DNA of 42,104 bases from Paludibacteraceae bacterium (GTDB taxonomy: Bacteria > Bacteroidota > Bacteroidia > Bacteroidales > Paludibacteraceae). A program made the position numbers and the translations under genes. The stretch covers positions 1-42,104 of the forward strand of contig JAGBZD010000047.1 in NCBI GenBank assembly GCA_017628395.1. Direction: 5' to 3'. The notes beneath the pieces were generated by a model. It saw nothing but the letters and a program-made list of their open reading frames with translations, did not search any database and was not told the origin of the DNA. Of this stretch, positions 1-7,672 are shown piece after piece (the first letter of the stretch is position 1; the number at the start of each line of letters is the position of its first letter).

Positions 1-1367
1 TATGTCTCGTCTCCCTTTTTGGCACCATAAGTAAAGTGGAATTGTGTAGGGAAAGTAGGTTCATTGGCACCACTTGCAGCTAAAATGGATATAACCCAAT
101 GGTCATCGCTATTGGCAAGACGATTGATATCAGCCAAGCATTCTTCTCCTCCTTCTATGTTTTTACTCTTGTCGTAAATATAGAATGAGCCATATGGTCT
201 TGTTTCGCCCAATTCACGACCTATATAATTGAATCCGCCGATCTTTGCCAAGTAGTATCCCCACCATCCCATGATAGGGTCAACAATATTAGAAGGTGTG
301 TAAATAGTTATTTTTGATCCACGGTCAATATATTGTCCATAACATGTATTAACAGTAAAATGTTCGATTGCTAATTTATCTTCAGGATGTTCATCGGCAG
401 GACGAGTACATGCCAAATTAGTAAAGCGAAAGTCATTGCTATTGGAAACTGCCTCAAATATTTCGTCTTCTTTTAATCCTAAGCGTGCTTGTATCTCTGT
501 TACAGATAAATAACGAGGTACTATTTGAAAATTAGTTAATCTATCCTCTTTGCGCTCAAATGCTAAGTGCAGACGCTCTTTCCAACCTTCAATCTTCTCC
601 TTCTTCTCATCCTTCTCCATCACCTCGGTGAAGGCGGAGCCAATCAATCCAGCAGGCACGGCAAAGATAGCAATACCTAAGATACCGATGATGCAGGCGA
701 TGATTCGTCCTGTAAAGGTGATAGGTGGAGTGTCTGCGAATCCACCTGGGTCGCCAATGTACTGTGCAAACGCCCATACCACGGATGTCCAACCATTATT
801 ATACACTTCTGGTTGCGCTTCGTGCTCCACAAAGAAGAGTACAAACGACAAGATTAGTGTCACAATAGCCAAGAACTGGAGCGATACCTTCATCTCGTTT
901 GTTTTTGAGCGAAAAGCTCGTGACAGGATACTAAATGCCTTCATATAGCGGAAGATACGCAGCAGACGAGCAATACGCAAGCCCTTGAGTGCCATATATG
1001 GGATAGGCATAAAGAAGTGCAGATAGAACGGATAGGTAGAGAGGATATCGATCAATCCGTAGAAAGAGAAGCAGTAGCGGACGCGTCCCCAGAAGCCTTT
1101 GTATTTAGGGTCTAACTGGTCAGCATTCCAGATACGCAAACTCACCTCTATAGTAAAGAAAGCGGTTGTGAGATAGTCGATGACATTCAGCCATGTACCA
1201 TAACGCTCTACAATACCATCGTAGGTAGAAAGGAATACTTCAATGGTGGACAGAACAATAAAACCAATAATGATATAATCAAAAAGGTTATGCCATTGTT
1301 TGGTGTGCAAGTTATCGTCAAAGACGCGATTAAGTTCTTGCTTGAATTTGAGGATTTTAGGATTCAT
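1..1367 (-). CDS. Voltage-gated ion channel, K+-channel-like, partial (3' end beyond window)
   Basis: This is an open frame of at least 455 codons that runs off the left edge. It begins at ATG 1367, about 50 bases after the next channel gene stops. It shows a six-helix channel layout: S1 about 28-46, S2 about 62-80, an S4-like helix with spaced arginines (R131, R134, R137, R140), S5 about 163-180, and a pore helix with S6 at about 195-246. S6 carries GILGIAIFAVPAGLIGSAF, which closely matches Kv-type S6 helices. The selectivity filter expected to read TVGYGD is instead QYIGDPGGF (about 202-210), so ion selectivity cannot be predicted. A cytoplasmic C-terminal domain of more than 180 residues follows; I do not recognise it. 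The channel family is confident; the transported ion is not. Confidence 0.8.
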   Translation of the reverse strand, partial: MNPKILKFKQELNRVFDDNLHTKQWHNLFDYIIIGFIVLSTIEVFLSTYDGIVERYGTWLNVIDYLTTAFFTIEVSLRIWNADQLDPKYKGFWGRVRYCFSFYGLIDILSTYPFYLHFFMPIPYMALKGLRIARLLRIFRYMKAFSILSRAFRSKTNEMKVSLQFLAIVTLILSFVLFFVEHEAQPEVYNNGWTSVVWAFAQYIGDPGGFADTPPITFTGRIIACIIGILGIAIFAVPAGLIGSAFTEVMEKDEKKEKIEGWKERLHLAFERKEDRLTNFQIVPRYLSVTEIQARLGLKEDEIFEAVSNSNDFRFTNLACTRPADEHPEDKLAIEHFTVNTCYGQYIDRGSKITIYTPSNIVDPIMGWWGYYLAKIGGFNYIGRELGETRPYGSFYIYDKSKNIEGGEECLADINRLANSDDHWVISILAASGANEPTFPTQFHFTYGAKKGDET

Positions 1368-1420
1368 GTTTTATAGAAATTTATTTTACAATAGCTATTT
1401 TCTCTTCTATTGATCTACTT

Positions 1421-2233
1421 CTAATTTGGCTTCGTATGAGTTGTTTTATCCATTGCCAACTGATAATTATTAACAATTGCAGCGACCAATAGATTGAGAA
1501 GCAAAAATGAAGACCATACAAACCAAAGAACATGGAACATAGTGATTACTGCAGGACTTGCCTGTACGATGCCTCGTTCATGTGCCGTTATCAGATTATA
1601 TCTCAAGTCGGTCCAATCATCACCAGTTAATGTTCTAAATAGAGTAAACATCGCTTCATCTAACGAGCCATACGGATCGCTTGAATTGGTAGGCGCATTT
1701 GGTGCTTCTTGCATTAACTCTTGATATTGAATAAGCTGCTCGTCATTCAAAGAAGATGGGTTTGGCAACTTAAATAGAGATACTCCCACTAATGCGAACA
1801 GATAAATAAATATCACAAACATAATGGCATTATAAAACAATGCTTTGATTGATATAAGAAGCGCAGTAGTCATCACTTTGACTTCTTTTGTGAGTCGTAA
1901 TAATCGCAGGGCGCGGAAAACGCGTAACACACGCACTGCCATCACTGCCGTGGCATTCACAAATATTGTTGCGGGGATATAACAAATAAGAATTATGCAC
2001 AAATCAAGAATGTTCCACCCGTCTTCAAAAAACTCTTTCCAATTATCTACGGCTATTCTTCTTGCAATAAGTTCCAATGTAAAAAGACCCAAAATAAATA
2101 ATTGAATAAACTTAATTACTATATTATCAGTGGACAGTTCGATTCCTACTAATGCCGCATTGAGTAATATTATTAAAGTAATTGACAACTCAAACACTCG
2201 CGAGGAGATAAGACTTTTGATGTGATTTCTCAT
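1421..2233 (-). CDS. Single-domain voltage-gated cation channel (BacNav/CavAb-like)
   Basis: The protein has 270 residues, the usual length for a prokaryotic one-domain Nav/Cav channel that assembles as a tetramer in the inner membrane. S1 to S3 occupy about 13-32, 42-60 and 74-92. S4 carries arginines every third residue (R101, R104, R107, R110, R113). S5 is about 132-154, a pore loop spans about 190-210, and S6 is about 228-256 with a conserved asparagine-rich end. The filter is T203-G-D-D-W-T-D209. Bacterial Na+ channels carry TLESW there, while the engineered Ca2+-selective CavAb filter is TLDDWSD, so calcium selectivity is the inference. A turret of about 35 residues precedes the pore helix. 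The gene ends in TAG, which is rare in this window. Confidence 0.9.
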   Translation of the reverse strand: MRNHIKSLISSRVFELSITLIILLNAALVGIELSTDNIVIKFIQLFILGLFTLELIARRIAVDNWKEFFEDGWNILDLCIILICYIPATIFVNATAVMAVRVLRVFRALRLLRLTKEVKVMTTALLISIKALFYNAIMFVIFIYLFALVGVSLFKLPNPSSLNDEQLIQYQELMQEAPNAPTNSSDPYGSLDEAMFTLFRTLTGDDWTDLRYNLITAHERGIVQASPAVITMFHVLWFVWSSFLLLNLLVAAIVNNYQLAMDKTTHTKPN

Positions 2234-2276
2234 TGTTTTTAATATTCATTAACAGTGACACTTATTTATTTAATCA

Positions 2277-3035
2277 TTATTGATATTGTTTATATTGGTC
2301 AGACAACTCTGAAAGTTTGGTTTTGAATTGTCTATCTCCGCTGAATAGGTTTCCTGCAAGTTCCTTCGCATCTGCAAAAAGACTATCAACTTTGCTTCTC
2401 CATGCATTGGTCAGTTCTTCTGCATTAGACACAATTGCCTGTTTGGTGAGTTCTTCTAAGTTATCAACCACTTTTCCTGCTAATCCCAATGTCGCTACTT
2501 TAGCAGTGATAGAGACTGCTTTGAGAGCAGTAAAACCGATGTTAGTAGCTGTCTTTATTGCCTTTGATGTTATTTGCTTTTTTGTATAAGGCAAGGCATG
2601 AGCTATTAAATCTAACATGACTTTCTTGTCAGCAGGAGAAACGATACTACTAATGTAAGTCAGTTGAGCCCGATGCAGTTTCTCGCGTTCTTGTTTAGAG
2701 ATTTTCTTAGTAGAATGATCGCACAAGTTTTCATACTTTTGAAACGCTTCTACCACGGTATCACTTTCTTGATACAAATTCGCATTGATTACAATGCTCA
2801 AATCTTCGGTAGCCTCTGAGGAAGATGCTAAATTAGTATTGGTTTGTTGGGGCATACGACTTTCAATAATCATATCCAATTCATCATCACCGATGTCATG
2901 CTTATGTGCTTCTGCACGCAACACCGATAGTTCCTTTTCGGATACTACACCATCCTTAATAGCTATCTCTAATAGCATTTCCAACTTTTCAGGAAGTTCA
3001 AATCCTGTTTTTTTCTTTTTATCAAAAAGTCCCAT
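2277..3035 (-). CDS. TerB-like domain protein
   Basis: This 252-residue soluble protein begins MGLFDKKKK. An acidic helical N-terminal domain (about 14-62, LEIAIKDGVVSEKEL then a second helix pair) resembles TerB-type helical bundles: a run of helices with D-G-x-x-x-x-x-E spacing. TerB family proteins sit in tellurite-resistance and stress modules and may bind metal. Residues about 75-150 look like a second helical region. A mildly hydrophobic stretch at about 160-185 (SKAIKTATNIGFTALKAVSI) may be amphipathic or membrane-touching. It lies 31 bases after the PH-like gene and shares TerB-type features with the EcsC gene two genes upstream, suggesting one complex. The exact role is unknown. Confidence 0.65.
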   Translation of the reverse strand: MGLFDKKKKTGFELPEKLEMLLEIAIKDGVVSEKELSVLRAEAHKHDIGDDELDMIIESRMPQQTNTNLASSSEATEDLSIVINANLYQESDTVVEAFQKYENLCDHSTKKISKQEREKLHRAQLTYISSIVSPADKKVMLDLIAHALPYTKKQITSKAIKTATNIGFTALKAVSITAKVATLGLAGKVVDNLEELTKQAIVSNAEELTNAWRSKVDSLFADAKELAGNLFSGDRQFKTKLSELSDQYKQYQ

Positions 3036-3066
3036 AACTCTATTATTTAAAGATTATATACTAATT

Positions 3067-3405
3067 TTATGAAAATACAATACTTTTCGTACCACTTTTT
3101 TTATTGTGTTCCATCAATATTTGCCTGATTCGCTTACAGTCGTTTTTAGCCATAGAATGTGCGGTTAGTTTACCACCTACAGCTTGAATAGTAATATCCG
3201 CCCCTATTAGGTGTTCATTGATTTCTACTCTACGAACAAAACGAAATGCCAATGTCTCCTCATCTGTACCGATAAGAAATTTGTTTCGTTTGCTTACCGT
3301 AATGGTTTGTTCATCTGTATCAATGATTAGTCGCCAAGGGGTAATCTCACTCAGATTACCATTTGCTGCCATAGCTGCAGCAGAAGATATAAATTCGTAT
3401 CGCAT
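3067..3405 (-). CDS. Small PH-domain-like protein of unknown function
   Basis: The protein has 112 residues, no signal peptide and no membrane helix. Alternating beta strands (WRLIIDTDEQTITVSKRN, then LAFRFVRRVEI and ADITIQAV) followed by one C-terminal helix (about 88-100, KNDCKRIRQILMEH) fit a bacterial pleckstrin-homology-like barrel; this rests on the strand and helix pattern only. The gene starts 3 bases after the EcsC-TerB gene ends, so the two are almost certainly cotranscribed. Its likely job is as a membrane or protein adaptor for its neighbours, which is inference. Confidence 0.55.
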   Translation of the reverse strand: MRYEFISSAAAMAANGNLSEITPWRLIIDTDEQTITVSKRNKFLIGTDEETLAFRFVRRVEINEHLIGADITIQAVGGKLTAHSMAKNDCKRIRQILMEHNKKSGTKSIVFS

Positions 3406-3408
3406 CGT

Positions 3409-4587
3409 TTATTCTAGAATTTTATTTATGATAGACTCATCACATCCCATTTGTTGACCTAATTGGCGGATGTATATATCTTCAACAGGCGACATACCCC
3501 CTATTTTAGCTACTTGAACTAGAGCATACAATGTAGATGTAGATAACATCAAGTCTGATTTAAAGAGCTCTAAATCAATAGTAAACTTTTTAGGATTTTC
3601 GATGTCTTTAAATAGTTCTTCTTTGACCTTTTTAGAAATATTTAGTCCCTCCGCAATATGCCTAATAAGCATCTTTTCTTCTTCGCCATAGTTGGAATCT
3701 ATTTGTGCTAAGTTTATGAGTAGATGTACCTTGTCTATTTCTAATTGTTCTTGTTTCTCAAACTCAATTATTTCATCAAGAAACAATGCTTTAGCAGCTT
3801 TAGCAATTGCATGGGTAGAAAAAGCATCTATTGTTCCTCCTACAACTCCCCCTAATACAGGTATTGCTTTGTGTATATTCAATAAACCTTTTTCACCAAA
3901 TTTGGTCACTAATCTAAAACCTATTTGTTGGTTAATTTTAGTAAGTACAGCTCCTGGCAGTTTTTTTAACGAAGCTGTTGCAAATTTTACTGCAAACTGA
4001 GATGCAGTTTTTGATAAAACATCTCCTGCTTGGCTACCGAGTAGGCACAAATACATGCCTGTTTTCTTTTCCTCTGTATTTTCATGGAAACCGCCTAATT
4101 CTGCAATGGCTCCGATCATACGTAATTGTATAGCCATCACTCCAGCCACATTGGCGGGCAATGTAATAGGCATTGTAACGAGGCCTCCTAAATTAGTCAC
4201 AAATCCAGCCGTGGCAGCGGAAGTAATTTGCCAATTAACTAATTTGTCAATGGCTTTGTTAACACTTCCGTATTTATCTAAGTATTTTTTAGCCATTTCT
4301 TCTGATGTTCCAAATCCTGGGATGTTGCCATTTGCTTTTTCAAATGCCCAATCCATGACTTGTAACATCTTACTTCCTTTTTCCTCTTGTTCTTCTACTG
4401 ATACTTCTCCACGATCGATATCTGTATTCTCTTGGTTTATGGCTACATCATCTTCTTGGACACTATCTTTTTTCCTTTGTCCAATAATAGATGTGATTTT
4501 TCCTGATAATTTTGAAGCGTGTTCAGTCAAACCTGATGCGTTATTGATCAGTTCTCTGGTTTTACTTGATAGTTTTGAAAGATCCAT
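3409..4587 (-). CDS. EcsC-like protein with C-terminal TerB-like domain
   Basis: This 392-residue protein has three parts. A charged helical N-terminus (1-75) comes first. An EcsC-like core (about 75-275) follows, with MDWAFEKANGNIPGFG, then hydrophobic Gly/Ala-rich helices (ITSAATAGFVTNLGGLVTMP, about 122-141) and VLGGVVGGTIDAFSTHAIAK near 246-265, typical of EcsC. The TerB-like helical tail runs from about 285 to the end. EcsC proteins associate with membranes and their biochemical role is unresolved. It is followed by the PH-like and TerB-like genes in one tight operon, the kind of setting where TerB and EcsC modules often occur together. The start is ATG 4587. Confidence 0.75.
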   Translation of the reverse strand: MDLSKLSSKTRELINNASGLTEHASKLSGKITSIIGQRKKDSVQEDDVAINQENTDIDRGEVSVEEQEEKGSKMLQVMDWAFEKANGNIPGFGTSEEMAKKYLDKYGSVNKAIDKLVNWQITSAATAGFVTNLGGLVTMPITLPANVAGVMAIQLRMIGAIAELGGFHENTEEKKTGMYLCLLGSQAGDVLSKTASQFAVKFATASLKKLPGAVLTKINQQIGFRLVTKFGEKGLLNIHKAIPVLGGVVGGTIDAFSTHAIAKAAKALFLDEIIEFEKQEQLEIDKVHLLINLAQIDSNYGEEEKMLIRHIAEGLNISKKVKEELFKDIENPKKFTIDLELFKSDLMLSTSTLYALVQVAKIGGMSPVEDIYIRQLGQQMGCDESIINKILE

Positions 4588-4619
4588 AATGTTAAATAAA
4601 ATTGTGAATAATTACATAT

Positions 4620-4841
4620 TTATCCCATATTATCAAACATATCTCGCCATGCGGAGTAGCGGGACATGATTTTTTTATAGACTGGATTATTAGATGCTTT
4701 GATCATCTCTTCTCGCTTTTGACGCTCTTTTTGATTGCACTTCTTTTGCGCCTCGCCAATGCTTTTATGGCGTCGCAATTCACGAACCAAGCCAGAAACT
4801 TCGCCCCGAAATATAAAATCACAAAAGCAAATACTCCCCAT
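4620..4841 (-). CDS. Overlapping -1 frame: likely true tail of the membrane protein above
   Basis: This frame overlaps the previous one by about 140 bases, offset by -1, and ends at TAA 4620, the stop used by most genes here. From about residue 16 it reads as a charged amphipathic helix (VRELRRHKSIGEAQKKC) and then a more varied end (YKKIMSRYSAWRDMFDNMG). That composition fits a cytoplasmic domain after a membrane anchor better than an unrelated protein. I saw no canonical X-XXY-YYZ slippery site in the overlap. A single-base indel in the overlap is the simplest explanation; an independent gene starting at ATG 4841 is the alternative. Confidence 0.4.
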   Translation of the reverse strand: MGSICFCDFIFRGEVSGLVRELRRHKSIGEAQKKCNQKERQKREEMIKASNNPVYKKIMSRYSAWRDMFDNMG

Positions 4842-4957
4842 AGCAATGTTGCCAAGTTAACCATGACAACTTCACCTATATACTCCCAAAAGGTTTGCCC
4901 CTCTTGCCAGCCAATGAGTTCTTTGAAAAGAAATATGTTATACAAATTTATCATCAA
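4703..4957 (-). CDS. Small single-pass membrane protein, possibly frameshifted
   Basis: The frame has 84 residues. After a polar start (FKELIGWQEGQTFWEYIGEV) comes one strong membrane helix (about 31-55, LATLLWGVFAFVILYFGAKF), then a very basic tail ending at a TGA codon. TGA is uncommon as a stop in this window. The other frame (-1) stays open from the end of the helix to a TAA at 4620 and encodes a natural-looking helical tail. The real product may therefore be about 110 residues with the frame changed near 4790-4830, through mutation, an assembly error or recoding. It starts 4 bases after the barrel gene stops. No family is recognised. Confidence 0.55.
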   Translation of the reverse strand: MMINLYNIFLFKELIGWQEGQTFWEYIGEVVMVNLATLLWGVFAFVILYFGAKFLAWFVNCDAIKALARRKRSAIKKSVKSEKR

Positions 4958-4961
4958 TATT

Positions 4962-5774
4962 TTAATTTATCAACCACGCGATACCAAACATTACGCTGCT
5001 AAAGTCTTTAGGATTTTGGCAGTTAATGGCTGCGTACACACCAATATCCACGCGAGGGTGAACTAGGTAGTTAAATCCTAAATCCACATTCACATTAGCA
5101 TCTATTTTAGGCTCATCAAGAGAGCTCCTGCCGAAATAGTTAAAACTTTCTGCAAATAGACAGAAGTCCTCCGTGAAATAATAACCCATACTCAATGCTA
5201 CCAATGTAGTTGGAGCGGCGCTCATTCCATCCCATTCTAAGCCGATGTCATAACTTAAGTGTAGTTTTTCTGTAATATCGTTTTGAAACAATAGATACAC
5301 ACTTGGTGCCACATGCATCGTTTTTGCTAGTAATGTAGTGGAAGGTATGCCTAGGCTTGCCATAGCCGTCATTTTAGGTATCCACTTCTTACCCTCGTAC
5401 AAACGCAATTTAGCCGCAAAAGTCAGTGGCTGTACTGCGTACTCCCATTGCTCGGGTGCATTTTGGAATATACCCGCGTATTCTATACTCATTTCTGCAA
5501 AGTGCGATACACCGACACGAATAGCAGTTATAGGCAGATAGACGGCGTGGCTACCATTGCTATAATCATACTGAAAAGAAGTTTCCCATTGCACTTTTTT
5601 GAATGGAATCACTTCCACATCGGTGACTACACCCGTTGCCATACCCGCATGTTCCACCAATATGGGGACATGCTGTACGGTATCTACCAATTCTGCATTA
5701 TAATCCTGCTCTTGCGCCCAAATAGTCGGAGTTATGACTAGAAGCAGAATAGATAATATATTTAATAGTTTCAT
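4962..5774 (-). CDS. Outer-membrane beta-barrel protein
   Basis: The start is set at ATG 5774 because a clean signal peptide begins there (MKLLNILSILLLVITPTIWA, cleaved before QEQD); an upstream in-frame ATG would run through a hairpin. The mature part is made of alternating amphipathic strands (VQWETSFQYDYSNG, HLSYDIGLEWDG, VALSMGYYFTEDFCLFAES) and ends in a terminal strand closing on hydrophobic residues (SVMFGIAWLIN). It resembles small barrels of the MetA-pathway/transporter-like group (PF13557-type), whose substrates are mostly unknown. It follows the first KAP NTPase after an intergenic hairpin. The outer-membrane location is well supported; its cargo is not. Confidence 0.7.
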   Translation of the reverse strand: MKLLNILSILLLVITPTIWAQEQDYNAELVDTVQHVPILVEHAGMATGVVTDVEVIPFKKVQWETSFQYDYSNGSHAVYLPITAIRVGVSHFAEMSIEYAGIFQNAPEQWEYAVQPLTFAAKLRLYEGKKWIPKMTAMASLGIPSTTLLAKTMHVAPSVYLLFQNDITEKLHLSYDIGLEWDGMSAAPTTLVALSMGYYFTEDFCLFAESFNYFGRSSLDEPKIDANVNVDLGFNYLVHPRVDIGVYAAINCQNPKDFSSVMFGIAWLIN

Positions 5775-5803
5775 TATAGGTAACTTATATAATTTCTTTG
5801 CAA

Positions 5804-5829
5804 GCCAGCGGGAACCCAATCCCGTTGAC
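5804..5829 (-). repeat. Intercistronic hairpin family 1, copy 1
   Basis: The left arm is GCCAGCGGGA, the loop ACCCAA and the right arm TCCCGTTGAC on the plus strand. It lies between the first KAP gene (stop at 5856) and the barrel gene (start at 5774). The loop is identical in all three family copies. One A/C mismatch is present in this copy. There is no U-run after it in the reading direction, so it is not a standard terminator. Confidence 0.8.
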
Positions 5830-5855
5830 ATGCAAGCATGATTGCAATATATTAT

Positions 5856-7610
5856 CTAACAAGGTACAATGAGGTATCCTAATTCCTTCGCCTTACTAAG
5901 AAGATTCATAAATACGGCGGGTTTTCCATTATTTGTAGTAGGCCAATTGCTACTAATCAAGATTTTGGTGTCGCTTAGTGCAATCGTATCATCTAATGTC
6001 TTATCTCCGTAAAAATACACGATACCCTTTTCTGCTTTTATAGACAAATACATGTCATAAGGCATAAACATAACATCCATATTCTTTTGTACAAAGAAAT
6101 CTTTCTTTAATTGTTCATGTGTCAAATTAGGATGCAAACTGAGGTGATGCATCACCAAATCATGTACCAATTGTACCTTCTTTGTATATACTTTTCCATT
6201 AAATTTGTAATTTGATGTATCTCTATTTCGCTTGCCATCAATACGGGGTTTTGAGTCAAATGCTTTCAAGTTGGTCACAGCAGAGAGTGCCATAGTGGAC
6301 TCTACAGTTTCTCCTAATTGCGCATCATTATTCACGATAGCAGCAATCTTGTTCAGCAAGCCAGACACTTGGAAGACGCGGTTGCTCAAGTGGGTCTCTT
6401 TCTGACACATACGGTAGAGGATTTTCTCCCACTCCTCATCAAATTCTTCTGCAGCATTCAGGCTCTCTTGCTCCTCCGCGGTCAGTTTGCGCAATTTGAG
6501 TTTTGCGGCGATGCTTTCATTCCACTGTTTGAAGTCAGGCTCCTCACTCAACTGATTATATATATAAGGATATGCGATTTGCATACAAACGAATGCAAAG
6601 TTCAGTAACTTGTTGCTACTGTCGGTTGGCTCATCGCCCATCAGCTTACGATTAATGATAGATATCAAAGACAAGGTATTGGTCAGACGCTTCAAAGATC
6701 GTGGGTTACATCCTACCGATAGTTGAGCAATCTCAGACAAGTCCTCTGCCAATTGAGCATCATTGAGCTCCTCCTCGTTGAGAAATTCTATTTTCTTCAG
6801 CGCATCTACCAAGAAGGTATTGACATTGTAGGATGCTACAGGCATAGAGAATGGCAATTGGATAATCTTATCAAAGAAAGCACGGAACTCGCGTTCGTTC
6901 TTCTCGGTCAGTTCACCAAATTTAGACTTCAGGCCTTTGATAACCACATCATAGTCAATAGCGAGAATAAAGACGCATTTATCCAAGTCAAAGATATTCT
7001 TCAATAACTCCAATATCTCTACCGCTACAGGTGGATCGATGCGGTCAAGGTCGTCGATATAGAATGTAAAACCTTGTTTAGATGGTTCAGCTGCTAATGC
7101 TTCTTCAATAAGTTTTCCGATTTCGTTTTTCAGTTGCAGGATATCCGATTCAGTACTTGTATCGGTGCTAAATAGCTCGTCCACTAATCCGCCATCAATG
7201 CCTACTGTATTGGCTGCAATCTTCGTTCCAACTGTAGCCATTTTCTTAAAGATACCGCCAATCTTCTTTTTGCTTTCATCCCATTTGTGGGCATTAGGAT
7301 TGAGTGCGCCGATTTGGTTGATACACCCCTCCAAGATACTCATAATGGCTTGGTTGGGGGTTTTCATCAATGAGTATTGCCATGTATTGACCCACACAGG
7401 GAAATAGATAGCGCCGTCTATATCACATAGTTGCCAACGAAGTTGGTTCATTAGCGATGTCTTGCCACTTCCCCATTCGCCTTGTAGGGCAATCGTAATA
7501 GGGGTATTGGTGAGATTGATAAATTCAATCAACGCTTCTTGGTACTTATTGATACCAAACAAATCTTCCTCGGTATATTTACGAGGTACATCAATAATAC
7601 TAGATTTCAT
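5856..7610 (-). CDS. KAP-family P-loop NTPase, copy 1
   Basis: The protein has 584 residues. Walker A is G44-EWGSGKTS and Walker B is FTFYIDDLDR (181-190), the KAP signature D-D-L-D-R. The NTPase core and helical lid run to about 450. KAP NTPases are STAND-related ATPases, often tied to membranes, and known examples include phage-exclusion proteins (PifA). No clear transmembrane insert is seen. The first 453 residues nearly match the neighbouring copy, but the last 131 residues are unrelated to that copy's tail. They hold a helical stretch (VQLVHDLVMHHLSLH) and an alpha/beta segment ending SKAKELGYLIVPC. The gene ends in TAG. An antiphage or membrane-sensing role is inference from family. Confidence 0.85.
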   Translation of the reverse strand: MKSSIIDVPRKYTEEDLFGINKYQEALIEFINLTNTPITIALQGEWGSGKTSLMNQLRWQLCDIDGAIYFPVWVNTWQYSLMKTPNQAIMSILEGCINQIGALNPNAHKWDESKKKIGGIFKKMATVGTKIAANTVGIDGGLVDELFSTDTSTESDILQLKNEIGKLIEEALAAEPSKQGFTFYIDDLDRIDPPVAVEILELLKNIFDLDKCVFILAIDYDVVIKGLKSKFGELTEKNEREFRAFFDKIIQLPFSMPVASYNVNTFLVDALKKIEFLNEEELNDAQLAEDLSEIAQLSVGCNPRSLKRLTNTLSLISIINRKLMGDEPTDSSNKLLNFAFVCMQIAYPYIYNQLSEEPDFKQWNESIAAKLKLRKLTAEEQESLNAAEEFDEEWEKILYRMCQKETHLSNRVFQVSGLLNKIAAIVNNDAQLGETVESTMALSAVTNLKAFDSKPRIDGKRNRDTSNYKFNGKVYTKKVQLVHDLVMHHLSLHPNLTHEQLKKDFFVQKNMDVMFMPYDMYLSIKAEKGIVYFYGDKTLDDTIALSDTKILISSNWPTTNNGKPAVFMNLLSKAKELGYLIVPC

Positions 7611-7638
7611 ATTTTATTGTTTCTATTTTTTCTTTGCA

Positions 7639-7664
7639 GCCAGCGGAAACCCAATCCCGCTGAC
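7639..7664 (-). repeat. Intercistronic hairpin family 1, copy 2
   Basis: The left arm is GCCAGCGGAA, the loop ACCCAA and the right arm TCCCGCTGAC. On the minus-strand RNA the altered base becomes a G-U wobble, so the stem is kept. It sits 8 bases after the second KAP gene stops and 28 bases before the first KAP gene starts. Confidence 0.8.
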
Positions 7665-7672
7665 CTAGAGTA

